From contig OY992536.1 of the NCBI GenBank assembly GCA_963921195.1, positions 232,970,023-233,034,022 on the forward strand: a stretch of DNA of 64,000 nt. Reading direction: 5' to 3'. Positions 1 through 10,292 of this stretch are shown in pieces. Source of the stretch: Pegoplata infirma (Eukaryota > Arthropoda > Insecta > Diptera > Anthomyiidae). Below the pieces are notes generated by a model that worked only from the letters and a program-made list of their open reading frames with translations, had not been told where the DNA came from and searched no databases. The translations under genes and the position numbers were made by a program. Position 1 is the first letter of the stretch. Every line of letters starts with the position of its first letter.

Positions 1-205
1 GCAAATGCAATTTCACGAAGATTTTTTAAAACATCATCCCCTTTGATTTAGCGATCCTGTGATATTAAGCAGTTTGATATACAACTTATATGGGTCTCCG
101 GGCACAGAGATATTCCAGTGAATTGCAAAGCCGATGAGCTTGCAAGACTGAAAACATCCTTACGGGTACCAAAGGAATTTCAATGTGTTGGTATACATCT
201 AGGAT
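1..205 (+). pseudogene. Decayed non-LTR retrotransposon RNase H remnant, segment A left part
   Basis: This is a fragment of the C-terminal half of a non-LTR retrotransposon polyprotein. With frame changes it reads like the end of an RNase H domain: a tryptophan-x-serine-glycine-histidine stretch followed by asparagine-cysteine-lysine-alanine-aspartate-glutamate, equivalent to the final catalytic Asp region in RNase HI. The window starts inside it, so the 5' part is not visible. It is interrupted after position 205 by a hAT element and resumes at 1996. A parallel copy lies at 25839-26129. It carries frameshifts and cannot encode a functional enzyme. Clade is unresolved. Confidence 0.7.
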
Positions 206-1987
206 CAGAGCTGTATATTTGAAATAATCATATCAAATAAAAATATTTGTTTTTTATTTAATATTTTTATTTCATAAATTGAAATAATATTTTTAATATT
301 TTATTTCTCAGAAAAATAAACCAAATATATTTTTATTTCTTTTTATTTCGGTTCAAATAAAAAAACCAAAAAATTTATTTCAAACATTTTAAACCAAATA
401 AATTTCTTGGAAATATTTATTTGAACTTTTTTTCCTCAAATAATTTTATTTTGGTTTTATTTAAATAAAAAATATTTCAAATATTTTTGTCAAATATTTT
501 ATGTTTATTTGAAAAATATCAAATAAATATTTTGGTTTTTTTATTTGCCAGATTTGTATGGAAAAAATAAAATAACAAATAAATATTTTTATAAAAATGG
601 TTGAAAATTAAAAATGAAAGAAACAAACATGTGCGAATTCAATATTTGTATGTTAACGTTGATGATAACATAAAACGAGGAAATTAGCAAAAGCAAGTAA
701 CTATGAAACAGCGTTTTTAATATAAGCTAAGGTTTTTGAGATGCTGATGTTATTATTAAGCATAATTTTTAATCAAATATTTCAAGTTTTTTTAAGTCGA
801 TCTAACGATGATCTGTAGATATGGTATTTTTTGATAAAAAATGATGCCTTGAGTTCAAATATTAATATTTTTCATGGTCGTAGGTTTGTTATGTTAAAAT
901 TGTGGAAATTGCTTCAGTGGGTTAAGTAATAGTTTGAAAAATTGTGTGTATTTCAAACAATCTGAAAAGTCAAAATGCATTATTTCTGCATCTGGTAAAC
1001 GAATGTGAACGAAATTCGACATTAATTGTTAATACATATACCGTTAAGAAAAATCTGTAAAACAACTTTCAGTTTGAATTAGCAAACCTTAAGCAGATTT
1101 TTCTGCTGAAATGGATTTATAGAAATTCTCTGTCATTTAGTTTAAAAAAATAACAGAATTCAACAGATTATTTTGCTAATTTTTAAGAAATATTAAATTA
1201 TCCTGTTTTCAAGAAAATTTTCTAAGAAGGAAAGTATCTCAACCCTTATGAGCCGATTTGCCTGAAATTTAAAGTATATAAAAAAAGACGATTCTGACGT
1301 TGGGGTGTCTCGGCCGTATCGGGGATTTAGGGGTTCAAAAAAATAGCAAAAATCAATTTTTGAGCCATTTCTTCCTAACGGGGGTTTAAAATAAAACACC
1401 AGCCCTAATGTTAGCAATTTTTTAACGACCCCTACCATAGTACCCTAAATTATTTGCATGCAACTTTAAAACTATTTAGCATGAATATTGTATTCTTTTA
1501 TTGTGTAGAAAAATACTAAAATTACCATTAAAAATGTTAGATAGACGGTGAATATATTTAAGAGACGGGTCCCAATAAGATATAGCTGAAGTTATTTGGA
1601 GACATTATTTGCCATCTGCATACAATCGCACCAACTTTTTTTTTTATTTTGTATTTTGAATATTATTTTATTTTTTCATACCAAATAACAAAATATTTCA
1701 AAATATTTGGTTTTCTCTTGTTCAAATAAAATTTTAAAATATTTTATTTGACCAAAATCAAAGCAAATAAATCGTACAAAAAATTTATTTGAACTTTTTT
1801 AAAACAAATATTTGAATATTTTATTTTATTTGGCTTGAGCCAAATAAAATATTATTTGATATTTTATTTGCATAGAACGCAAATAATTTTAAAATATTTT
1901 ATTTTGTTTTTAAGCAAATAAAAATAAAAACAAATATTGCAATATTCGAGTTATTTTCAAATAAAGTAATTGGACTATACAGCTCTG
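206..1987. mobile_element. hAT-type non-autonomous element with 8-bp target duplication
   Basis: The element begins CAGAGCTGTATA and ends with the inverse TATACAGCTCTG. It is flanked by the 8-bp direct repeat TCTAGGAT at 198-205 and 1988-1995, the hallmark of hAT insertion. The homologous position in segment B (about 26050) lacks it, giving an empty site. About 350 bp at each end are dense in CAAATAAA/TTTATTTG motifs in inverted arrangement. The middle has no transposase-like frame, and 1224-1440 resembles part of a CAAGGGAAGT-ended MITE. Length is 1782 bp. A deletion derivative that lost its transposase is the simplest reading. Confidence 0.88.
1224..1440 (+). repeat. Fragment of the CAAGGGAAGT MITE family inside the hAT element
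   Basis: The stretch containing AAAGTATCTCAACCCTTATG and GTTGGGGTGTCTCGGCC closely resembles 49990-50110, part of a MITE with CAAGGGAAGT ends. Only one side is present here, so it is a truncated nested insertion or captured piece. The 81-residue minus-strand open frame over it is a shadow with no recognisable domain. Confidence 0.6.
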
Positions 1988-1995
1988 TCTAGGAT

Positions 1996-2160
1996 CATAG
2001 GCTAATCAGAGATGGAAAAAGAAGAGGAAATGTGAGATAACCATGACAGATTTTTCCTTCTCTTAATCAGGGGCGCACAAGTGAACTGATATCGCTTCCA
2101 AGAGGAGAGATTTCAACGGTGGTTGCTGTAATTCCCCGACACTGTCTTATAAGGAAGAAT
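1996..2160 (+). pseudogene. Decayed non-LTR retrotransposon remnant, segment A right part
   Basis: This continues the remnant broken by the hAT element. Read with a frameshift it gives a segment resembling serine-glutamate-leucine-isoleucine-serine-leucine-proline-arginine then threonine-valine-valine-alanine-valine-isoleucine and a cysteine-leucine-isoleucine stretch. That resembles the linker between RNase H and the terminal Cys/His motif in RNase H-bearing non-LTR elements. It is cut at 2160 by a TA-flanked MITE. The partner copy is 27057-27141. Confidence 0.6.
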
Positions 2161-2161
2161 A

Positions 2162-2947
2162 CACTTAAAAAATTATGTCATTAACTGCTTGTAGTTTATT
2201 TAAAACGTTTTACGTTTTGTCGTTTTTAAAAGAAAAAAACATTTGCTTAACGTTCATTTTTTTCAAATGATTTGTTTTTGAAATAAAACATTTGCTTTAA
2301 AAATAAAAACATTAATGATAAAGACTTTCATTAGGATTAATTTTTAAAGTCATTTATTTTTGTTCTGTAAGTAAAAATTAGTGATTCTTCTTTAATTTTT
2401 AATGATTTGTGTTTTTTAAAGAAAAATCATTAGCTTTTACGTGCTGGTGTGGGTTATTTTTTTTTTGTAGAAAATTAAAATTCAAAAAATTGTTTATAGA
2501 AATATAAAAACATGTTTGTATCAAGTGACTTTGGCACGATGGGTAGAGTGTCTGGCCAGTTTGTAGTTAATTGCGAGATCGATTCCCCAAAATTGTATTT
2601 TAATTTTTTTTAAACATAATTCAATAGAAAAATTGTAAAAATCATTAGTTTTTAACTCATTAATTTTTAATATTTACGTAGGTAATTTTTTTTGAATTTG
2701 TTGGTAAAAATATCACACTTATCATTAATTTTTAATGTTTTCGTAGGTTATTTTTTTTTTCAAATTTATTGGTAAAAAAAATGAAAGTGGCGTTATTTTT
2801 TATTAATGTTCAATGTTATTAACAGTCAAAAATAAATGTTGATGTTTGTTAAAACAAATGAATAATTACTGGGATGGCTTTCAATTGTTTTATCACTTGT
2901 TTTAAATGTATTTGTCATTTGTTTTTGCCTACAAAATATTTTGAGGG
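2162..2947. mobile_element. TA-flanked MITE (CACTTAAAAA ends) with internal tRNA-like sequence, copy A
   Basis: The left end CACTTAAAAAATTATGTC and right end TATTTTGAGGG are imperfect inverted repeats flanked by TA on both sides (2160-2161, 2948-2949), as expected for the Tc1/mariner superfamily. The body is AT-rich, with repeated TTTTTAATGTTTTCGTAGG-like units. A tRNA-like promoter sequence sits at 2524-2592. The segment B counterpart is 27144-28095, where the right end is the better preserved GAGTG. No transposase frame is present. Confidence 0.7.
2524..2592 (+). repeat. tRNA-like sequence (SINE head candidate), copy A
   Basis: About 70 bases contain an A-box-like TGGCACGATGGGTAGAGTG and, about 25 bases further on, a B-box-like AGATCGATTCC. 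Spacing and order match an internal RNA polymerase III promoter. It lies inside the TA-flanked MITE and is preserved in copy B (27489-27560). I do not see a foldable four-arm tRNA, so a tRNA-derived SINE head is more likely than a tRNA gene. Confidence 0.55.
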
Positions 2948-2949
2948 TA

Positions 2950-3185
2950 CCAACGGTTACATGTGCCGTCAAATGACTTTTGCCGTAGTTGCATGGCACG
3001 GCACTTTCTGATTCGAGATTTGCTTCCCTTGGATTCAGGGAGCTGCACGATCTTTTTGAATTGTCGCATGTCAGAATTTAATATATGATAAGAATTTCCA
3101 TAAGAAGCTTACATTTGGTTAACGCCTGGGACTAGTAGGGGAACTTATTGCAGTCCCGTGCTATCACAACAGACGTCAGAGTATA
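2950..3185 (+). other. Non-coding flank, possibly the 3' end of the decayed retrotransposon
   Basis: This 236-bp stretch is shared with 28098-28334. It includes a short decayed-looking open stretch and GCCTGGGACTAGTAGGGG, which could be 3' untranslated sequence of the non-LTR remnant. The evidence is positional only. It ends at the TA target of the foldback starting at 3186. Confidence 0.35.
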
Positions 3186-5067
3186 TGGGGCATTCCATGT
3201 CAAATCAGACACTTTGAAAATATTTTTTTTTAGATTTTCCCAATTTGTTTACAGTTTTCAGTACCCTTCGAAAATTCCTTCGTGTTAAATTTTCAGATTT
3301 TTTTGATGACCCGTTCAAAAGATATCGAATTTTTAAAAATTGATAGTTTGTTCCTTTACTCAAACTTCTTTTACTCATAACTTCTTCAATAATGGTCCGA
3401 AATTTAATTTTTTTTTCAAATATTTTGTTTTTTTACGTACTTTTTGAAAAATAATCTCAAAAAATTCTTAAAATGCTCTAGTATCCGATTTTTAAGTTTT
3501 AAAATTTAAATCTCATTTTGAAAAATGTTTGTACTCTTCGATTTTTTTGAAATTTTTTTGCGTAAAACTTCTATCGATTCTACAATTTTTTTGCCCAAGA
3601 GTATTGTGGGATAACGATTATTACTATTTTTTTAAAATTTTTTGAAAAAATCGTATTGTAATTTTCCAATCTTAAAATCATTTCTACTGCACCAATGGTG
3701 CATCATAAAGGGGTCATTTAGAAGACCGACCCCCATTTATTTTTGCGTCTTAACATTTCTTTGGAACAAGCTAATACCCTGTCTCCAATTTCTAAGGGGG
3801 CTCCGACACAAAACGACATTTTTTAAAATTTGCTCCATCCGCTCTAACCGCCCTATTAGTGCCCTTAGAGCAACAAAATGTATGACCGACCCACAATATT
3901 TTTTAGTCCACACATTTTCTCTGAACACACCTACCCTCTATCTTTAAGTGTTAAGGCGGTCCCCATAAATTTTTTTTTAATTTTTATGTAAATTTGTTTT
4001 ATTTAATCAGCTTCTACCGGTTCAATGGTGCGTCCGAGAGGGGTCATTAGTGAGACCGACCCCCATTTATTTTTACCCTACAACATTTTTACATTTTTAT
4101 CAAATTTGCTCCAACAGTTTTTTGTATGGGAGCCTACTTAGAGAGCGGAGATAGGGCGTAGGTATGTTTTAAAAAATTGTTTTGGGGTAAAAATAAATGG
4201 GGGTTATGACCCCTCTCGGACGCACCATTGGACTGGTAGAAGCTGATTAAATAAAACAAATTTAAAAAAAAAAAAACAAGAAAAATGTATGGGGACCGCC
4301 TTAACAGTTAAAGATAGAGGGTAGGTGTGTTCAGAGAAAATGTTTGGACTAGAAAAATATTGTGGGTCGGTCATACATTTAATTGCTCTAAGGGCACTAT
4401 TAGGGCAGTTAGAGCGGTTGGAGCCAATTTTGAAAAATGTAGTTTTGTGTGGGAGCCCCCTTAAAAATTTGAGATAGGGTATTAGTTTGTTCCAAAGAAA
4501 TGTTAAGACGCAAAAATTAATGGGGGTCGGTCTTATATATGACGCCTCTATGACACACCATTGGAGCAGTAGAAATGATTTTATGATTGGAAAATTACAA
4601 TAAATTTTTTTAAAAAAATTTTAAAAAATAGTAATTACCGTTATCCCACGATTTTCCTTGGCAAAAAATTTGTAGAATCGATAGAAGTTTTACACAAAAA
4701 AATTTCAAAAAATCGAAAAGTACAAACATTTTCAAAAATGAGATTTAAATTTTAAAACTTAAAAGTCGCATACTAGAGCGGGTTTAAGAATTTTTTGGGG
4801 TCTTTTTTTAAAAAGTACGTTAAAAAACAAAAATTTAAAAAAAAAGGAAATTTGGATTATTATTGAAAAAGTTATGATTAAAAGGAGTTTGAGTAAAGGA
4901 ACAAACAACCAATTTTTAAAAAGTTCGATACCTTTTGAACGGGTCATCAAAAAAATCATAAAATTTACCACGAAAGAGTTTTCAAAGGGTACTAAAAACT
5001 TTAAACAAATTGGAAAAATCTAAAAAAAAAAATGTTCAAAGTGTCCGATTTGACATGGAATGCCCCA
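3186..5067. mobile_element. Foldback element, TGGGGCATTCC family, copy A
   Basis: This is a long palindrome of about 1.88 kb whose arms (roughly 900 bp each) run from TGGGGCATTCCATGTCAAAT to the inverse ATTTGACATGGAATGCCCCA. It is flanked by TA on each side. The arms carry GACCGACCCCCATTTATTTT and GTGCGTCCGAGAGGGGTCAT in mirrored order. The open frames at 3642-3947 and 4759-4971 are by-products of the arms. The orthologous copy is 28335-30239; related copies are 51450-53352 and 55687-57579. No coding capacity is seen. Confidence 0.88.
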
Positions 5068-5430
5068 TATGTATGTGTGCTAACATAAGCCGTCGCCACT
5101 TAAAACCAAACCTAACCAAATATGCTTTAAATTCTCAAATATACCATGCCCGCTCAGTGAAGGAGCGGTGACATGTCAGAGTCACTGCTAACATCTATAT
5201 GTACTGGGTTGACGACAGTTTCATACAAATTTTCAAAATGTCCTCACTCAAAGTCAGTGGTAGTCAGGGCTGACCTTCTGGAGACATGTCACCTAAGAAA
5301 TGTCTGACGTAGGTAATGCGAAAATACAAAAAAATTTCATATTTACTTTAGTTTTTACTTTTATCCATTGTCCTTTATAAATTATCTTTCTAATATTTAG
5401 AAAAAACTTTTCGACTTTTTTAGTCCCAAC
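5068..5430. other. Unrecognised duplicated DNA between foldback and hAT element
   Basis: The sequence matches 30240-30660 apart from small indels, including about 57 bp missing from A near 5150 that is present in B. Motifs such as GACATGTCAGAGTCACTGCT recur in altered form inside the neighbouring hAT element at about 5670-5800. No gene is seen. Confidence 0.5.
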
Positions 5431-7230
5431 TAGAGATGGGATCGTGAGTGACTTTTCAATCACGATCACGCACGCTCACGAAAAAAAATTGTAATCACGC
5501 ACGATCACGCACGAACATTTTTTTCTACTCACGCTCACGCACGCTCACGTGAGTAGAAACAAAATTTAATTACGCTCACGACGTAATCACGATCACGAAA
5601 TACTCACAAATTAAAATATGTAAAAAAAATATATTTGGGAAAGTCCTTGAGCCATCCGTGGTGACGACTCGCTGACATATCAGAGCCACACCTAACATCC
5701 TAATGACATCTCTATATACCGAGTTTAGGACAGTTTCATAAAAAATTTCAAAATTTCCTCAATCATTATCAGCAGTTGTCATGGGGTGCTGACATTCCCA
5801 TGACATTTCCCCTAACCTCAAACAAAATTAGCATGTATTTCAGCTCGTTTAACAAATCCAGTGTTGAGGAGCAGCGAAACTCCAAAATCTTGTAAAAAAT
5901 CCACCCAGTTAGAAGACTTTGACTAGAAATATATGTTTTTTAAGTAAATGATTTTTTATGTAATTTTTTTTTGAGTGACAAAAATATTTTGAAAACTATT
6001 TCTGTGCTTCTTTCGAAGCGTGTTCAACGTTTTATTTACCACGTGAATTGGAGCGAAATAAATCCAAACTTCAATGTTTTGCTCATAAATTCTAAACCAC
6101 TGGTTTCGCTGAAATTCAATATCAACCTGATCAGAAAAATGTCAAACTACTTTCTTTCGAAAGTGTGTTTTCGACAGCCAGAATGACGGACGGTCATCAC
6201 TACGTCAACTTAAAATCGATGAAAAATTATTAATTTTTATAATTTTTCGAACTGTTACAAACTTACTATCACTAACAATAAGTGTAGGATATAAAAAAGT
6301 CCCGCTTTTTAGACCAAAATCCCACTTTTTCAACCTTTCTATCCCGCTTTTCAGACAAAAACAGTTGGTCAGGTTACCAATGACACATTTAAAAAACTTT
6401 TAATTTTTTGAAAGACCATGAAAAAATAAAGAAAACGTAACCGAACAAAAACAAGTAAAAAAGTTAAATTCGGCCTTGCCGAATGTAGTGATACCCTCCA
6501 CAATTTCAAAAAGATTATTGCAAAAAACTTTATTTAAAAGGAAATTACTTTTGAAAAAAAACATTTTTTTTGTACAAAAAATTTCCGCGAAAAAAAATTT
6601 TGGTAAAAAAAATCCGCGATTTTTTTCTTTTTTTGTGTTCGTACTTTTTTAAATACCATTTGGTGTTCAATTATGTTCACATATGCCAACCAGAAGCCGA
6701 ATTAAAGCATTTTGTATTTTTAGGTTATGTTGAATGTTCTGAAATTTTTGAGGTGTGCTTACATTTTCGTTCATAACTTTTGAACCGCTGAACCGATATC
6801 GCTCAAATGCAATACCAAACTTCTCGGGAGAACTTCCAATAAACATGTTAAGTTTCAGTCATCTCTGTGCAATATTTTGTCCGCGACAGCATTTTCCACA
6901 GACAGACGGACATCACTAGAATGTCTTATCATCGATCGGGCATCATGAATATATATACTTTATGGGGTCCCAGATCGATATTTCGATGAGTTACAAACAG
7001 AATGACAAACTTATATATACCTTCTATCACTAAGTGGAGGGTATAAAAATTGGGGAACCAATTAAAATCACGAAAAATTCACGAAAGTATTTTACTCACG
7101 CACGATCACGCACGAACTTTTTTTTGTTCCTCACGCTCACGCACGCTCACGTGAGTAGAAAAAAATTTACTCACGAATCACGTGATTCATACGTGATTCA
7201 CGTTAATCACGTGATTGGTGCCTATCTCTA
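5431..7230. mobile_element. hAT element with TAGAGATGGG ends and CACG-rich subterminal repeats
   Basis: The left terminus TAGAGATGGG and right terminus CCTATCTCTA are imperfect inverted repeats flanked by the 8-bp duplication GTCCCAAC (5423-5430 and 7231-7238). Segment B has the empty site at about 30660-30668. Clusters of CACGATCACGCACGCTCACG-like motifs lie near both ends (5460-5600 and 7090-7210), in the position of hAT subterminal transposase-binding repeats. A DINE at 6447-7048 is nested inside, so the original element was about 1.2 kb. No transposase frame is seen; the 71-residue frame at 5971-6186 is unrecognised. Confidence 0.88.
6447..7048 (+). mobile_element. DINE-1/Helentron-like repeat inside the hAT element
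   Basis: The head has a short hairpin (TTCGGCCTTGCCGAA) followed by ATACCCTCCACAA. The tail is CTATCACTAAGTGGAGGGTA, whose end is the inverse of the head's CCCTCCAC. The core has ACAGACAGACGGACATC and ATATATACTTTATGGGGTCC. These are the usual DINE-1/mini-me landmarks: subterminal inverted repeats, a hairpin and a GGAC proto-microsatellite. It is complete at about 600 bp, non-coding and forward. Confidence 0.85.
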
Positions 7231-8874
7231 GTCCCAACTGAATTTGAACCTGGAACCTTACTTATATTAGTCCCACACCTAACTACTTGTTCCATACTTT
7301 ATTTTCAAAATTGTTTGTCTATTTATTATTTTTATACTACTTGTTAGATTTTGATTTTATTTTAAATAAATCGATAATATTGCCATCTATTTCTTGGAAG
7401 AAATTGAAGAGTTGCTATTCTAAAGACATTTCCTTTTCTACGTCTTAGAGGAATTCTCCACACTCTTAAAGTAAACATTCAGTGCTGACAATTTTAGGAC
7501 ATGTCATCAAGGATTAGCTTTGATTTGTCAGAACCTGATGACATTTCCCCAAGGAATCACTATGTAAATTTCCTCAGTGACACATTTTCCAACTCGGAAG
7601 AACTTGTGTATTATTTTAATACAGATAAACATTTAAGTTTATAAAAAGGTCATTTTTATTATTGTTATCTCTCGATAGAAACAATGAATAGCAAGGTAAT
7701 TTAAATATATAAATACTAGCATTCCCACCCGGTACTTGATTACCGGTAATGTTAAATATCGTTACTAGCCTACATATTCATTTAAAAATTTACTTGTTTA
7801 AATATTTTATGACACTGTTTCATATTATCGTTATTTTAAAGCTATGAAATTATTACGGTAATAAAGATTTTATATTTCCTGATAAATATTTTTTTTTTTT
7901 AAATTTAAATGTGTTACTTAATTTAAGACAACAATCTGTAACACAATGTACCTAAAAAAGGTACACATAGCAACACCATTGTTAAAGAAGCCACAATTTA
8001 TGTGTTTGTCATGTTAAGGTAGTCTGTAGTATCGAATATTTATACGGTCTATGTACTAATATGTATCAGAAAAGAGCAACCAATTATTATATTTTGTGTA
8101 TTAGAATGTCGAGCTTTAGGATCTTAAAAACAATGAAAGAGTTTTTTTGGTAATCTGTCAATTAAGAAAACAGAAACGGAAATCAATTGGAAATTGGACC
8201 CGAGATATCAAATCTGAATTGAAACGGAATAAGGAATTTCCTTTATTTTGAATGCAAATTTTAGTACGGGAATAAATTTATTAAAGTTTTCCAATATAAA
8301 ACTGAAAATTATTGATAAACTTATTCGAAATTCAAAATGATCTTTTAAACAATAGTAAATTTCATTTCACCCCAGTGTGCAATCTAAAGACTTTGCTGTC
8401 ATAAAGAAATAATCTTTAGGGGCTCGTTATATTGTACAACTCTTCCACACAATGTAGAATACATACATTATTAACACAATTATTTTGCTACTTATGTTTG
8501 ATAATGTTAAATAATCGACAATAAGCAAATACCATTAAAGCTCTTGTGTATGTAAAAGCAGGTGGCATATGTGTATGTGTTGTTGTATATATGTAAGTAA
8601 GTATATTTTATATTTTCGTTGTTATTTCTATTTGTTTCCCTTTATTGACATAACATTTGTTTTTGTTTTAACAAAAAGAAAAACCTGTATGTATGTGTCA
8701 GTTTTACAAACAACTAAATTGCGTTGAAATTCAATGATAAAAATCTTTATTTTACACGTATACTGGCATGTATGTAAGTGTGTTAGTGTTCACACATAAA
8801 AAACACAAGTAATTCTTAAAAGTAACAAACCAACAAATATGTAAAATTTTATATCGATTCCCAAACATACATTA
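7231..8874. other. Unrecognised single-copy-like DNA shared by both duplication copies
   Basis: This AT-rich stretch aligns with 30661-30747, 33821-33866, 36133-37203 and 38417-38935 once the B-only insertions are removed. It contains TTACCGGTAAT, GGTACACATAGCAACACC and a TATATGTAAGTAAGTATAT run, but no open frame above 60 codons with recognisable features. It may be original intergenic or intronic fly DNA. Position 7366/7367 is the empty AT site for the Helitron in B. Confidence 0.55.
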
Positions 8875-9166
8875 AAACAAGTAGAAAAGTTAAAATCGAC
8901 TTGGCCGAATACATGAATACCCTTCACAATATCCTTTTCAAGTGGTAGTAAATTTTCTAATTTTTGAAAAAAAAAAAAAATATTTTTTTTTTTTTTTGAG
9001 TGTAAAATATTTTGGGGTGCAAAACCTTTTTCGAGTGTATGTTTTTTTTTTTATGTAAATCTTTTTTCGAGTGTATTTTTTTTTTTTAATTTAAAAATAT
9101 TTTTGGATGACTAAAATACTTTGTAAAATGTTTTTGTGGCTTACCAATGTTTTAAAGCTTACCCAC
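8875..9166 (+). mobile_element. DINE head fragment at the end of segment A
   Basis: The sequence starts ACAAGTAGAAAAGTTAAAAT with a TCGACTTGGCCGAATACATG hairpin-type head, then ATACCCTTCACAA and T-rich GAGTGTAAAA units. It matches 38936-39900 in B after an inserted block there is removed. It is cut by the head of the next DINE at 9167 and has no tail of its own. Confidence 0.75.
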
Positions 9167-9843
9167 AAACAAGTAGAAAATTCGACTTTGCCGAATCTAT
9201 GAATACCCTCCACAATGCAGTTTTTAAAGGATAGTACATTTTTTAACGTGAAAAAAATTAACAATTTTGATTAGAAATATGTTATTTTGAGTAAAAAAGT
9301 ATTTTTTTGTAATCTAAAAAAAAAAAAAATTACTATTTTTTTTTGAGTGTAAAACTTTTTTCGAGTGTAATGTTTTTTTACTGTAAAAATATTTCTGAGT
9401 GAATGCACGTACACACAAAAAAAAAAAATTTCAATTTCAATAAAAAAATTCACGAATTCAATAAATAAATTAACTAAAAAAGCCGCGGTGAAGATTTTCA
9501 CGAATTCAATAAACGCATTTGTAAGTCGTTTGCTGAAAATAATTTCAATAAACAAATTTCAAGATTCAATAAAAAAGTTTATTGATTTATATTTTTTTTA
9601 ATATTTTTTTTAGAACTAAAGAAAAAAAAAATTTTTTTTTATTTGTTTTTTTTTTTATTTATTTTTATTTTATTATTTAATTATTTTCTTTGGCTCTTAT
9701 TCATAATACTTACAACAGACTTATTGTAGGTTTATTTGACAATTATTCCTGCAATATCTGTCAAATAAACCTACTTTAAATATATTTCAGGTTTTATGAA
9801 TAACCACCTTTATTTCTTACTTTTCTCAATTTATTGTTTCCAT

Positions 9844-9910
9844 TGAGCTTTGAACAGCATACCTCCTGTTTAGAATGCTGGCCGTTTAACTAACTGAGCT
9901 ACAGCATGAC
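9844..9910 (-). repeat. tRNA-like sequence, minus strand (SINE head candidate)
   Basis: On the minus strand the sequence has TAGCTCAGTTAGTTAAACGG, a strong A-box/D-arm match, and downstream GTTCAAAGCTC, a weaker B box. Spacing fits a tRNA. The anticodon arm is not convincing. It is probably a tRNA-derived SINE or pseudo-tRNA. Confidence 0.55.
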
Positions 9911-10216
9911 AACAAGTTTTAACGCATAAAATTAATTTGGTTTTAAATAAAAGTAAACAAGAATTCTGAAACACTCACATAATTTTGTCAGTAATGGTAA
10001 CAGAAAAAATTCTCAATTGAAATTAACAAAAAAAAAATACTGACTAATTTAGTTGAGTGCATCACTTTCATTCTCTAACTTATAACAGTAAAAATATTTA
10101 ACACACAACTATACACACACACACGCATTCATAAACAAATTGTGTGTTTTATTTCTATTTTGTTCTTGCTTGTGAGTAGATGACAGAATTTAGCCGACAA
10201 AACTATAACACTGTTT

Positions 10217-10292
10217 TGGTGTTATGCGCTAAGCGGTGGATAAACTTATTACTTTTTTTGGGGGTCGTTGGTTCGAATCCCCATCAGACCCA
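10217..10292 (+). repeat. tRNA-like sequence, plus strand (SINE head candidate)
   Basis: It contains GGTTCGAATCC, an exact B-box consensus, preceded by ATGCGCTAAGCGGTGG, an A-box/D-arm-like stretch. It ends GACCCAAC and is followed by a long T run, which would terminate RNA polymerase III. The central part is T-rich and does not form a clear anticodon arm. A pseudo-tRNA or SINE head is favoured. Confidence 0.55.

Noticed and set aside
3642..3947. 101-residue frame recurring at 28791-29141 and in part at 51786-52070
   Set aside because: Recurrence comes from copies of the same foldback arm; the frame is broken differently in each copy and overlaps an opposite-strand frame from the mirrored arm.
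10217..10292. Functional tRNA gene
   Set aside because: The B box is exact, but no acceptor pairing or anticodon arm is evident and the middle is a T run that would stop pol III.
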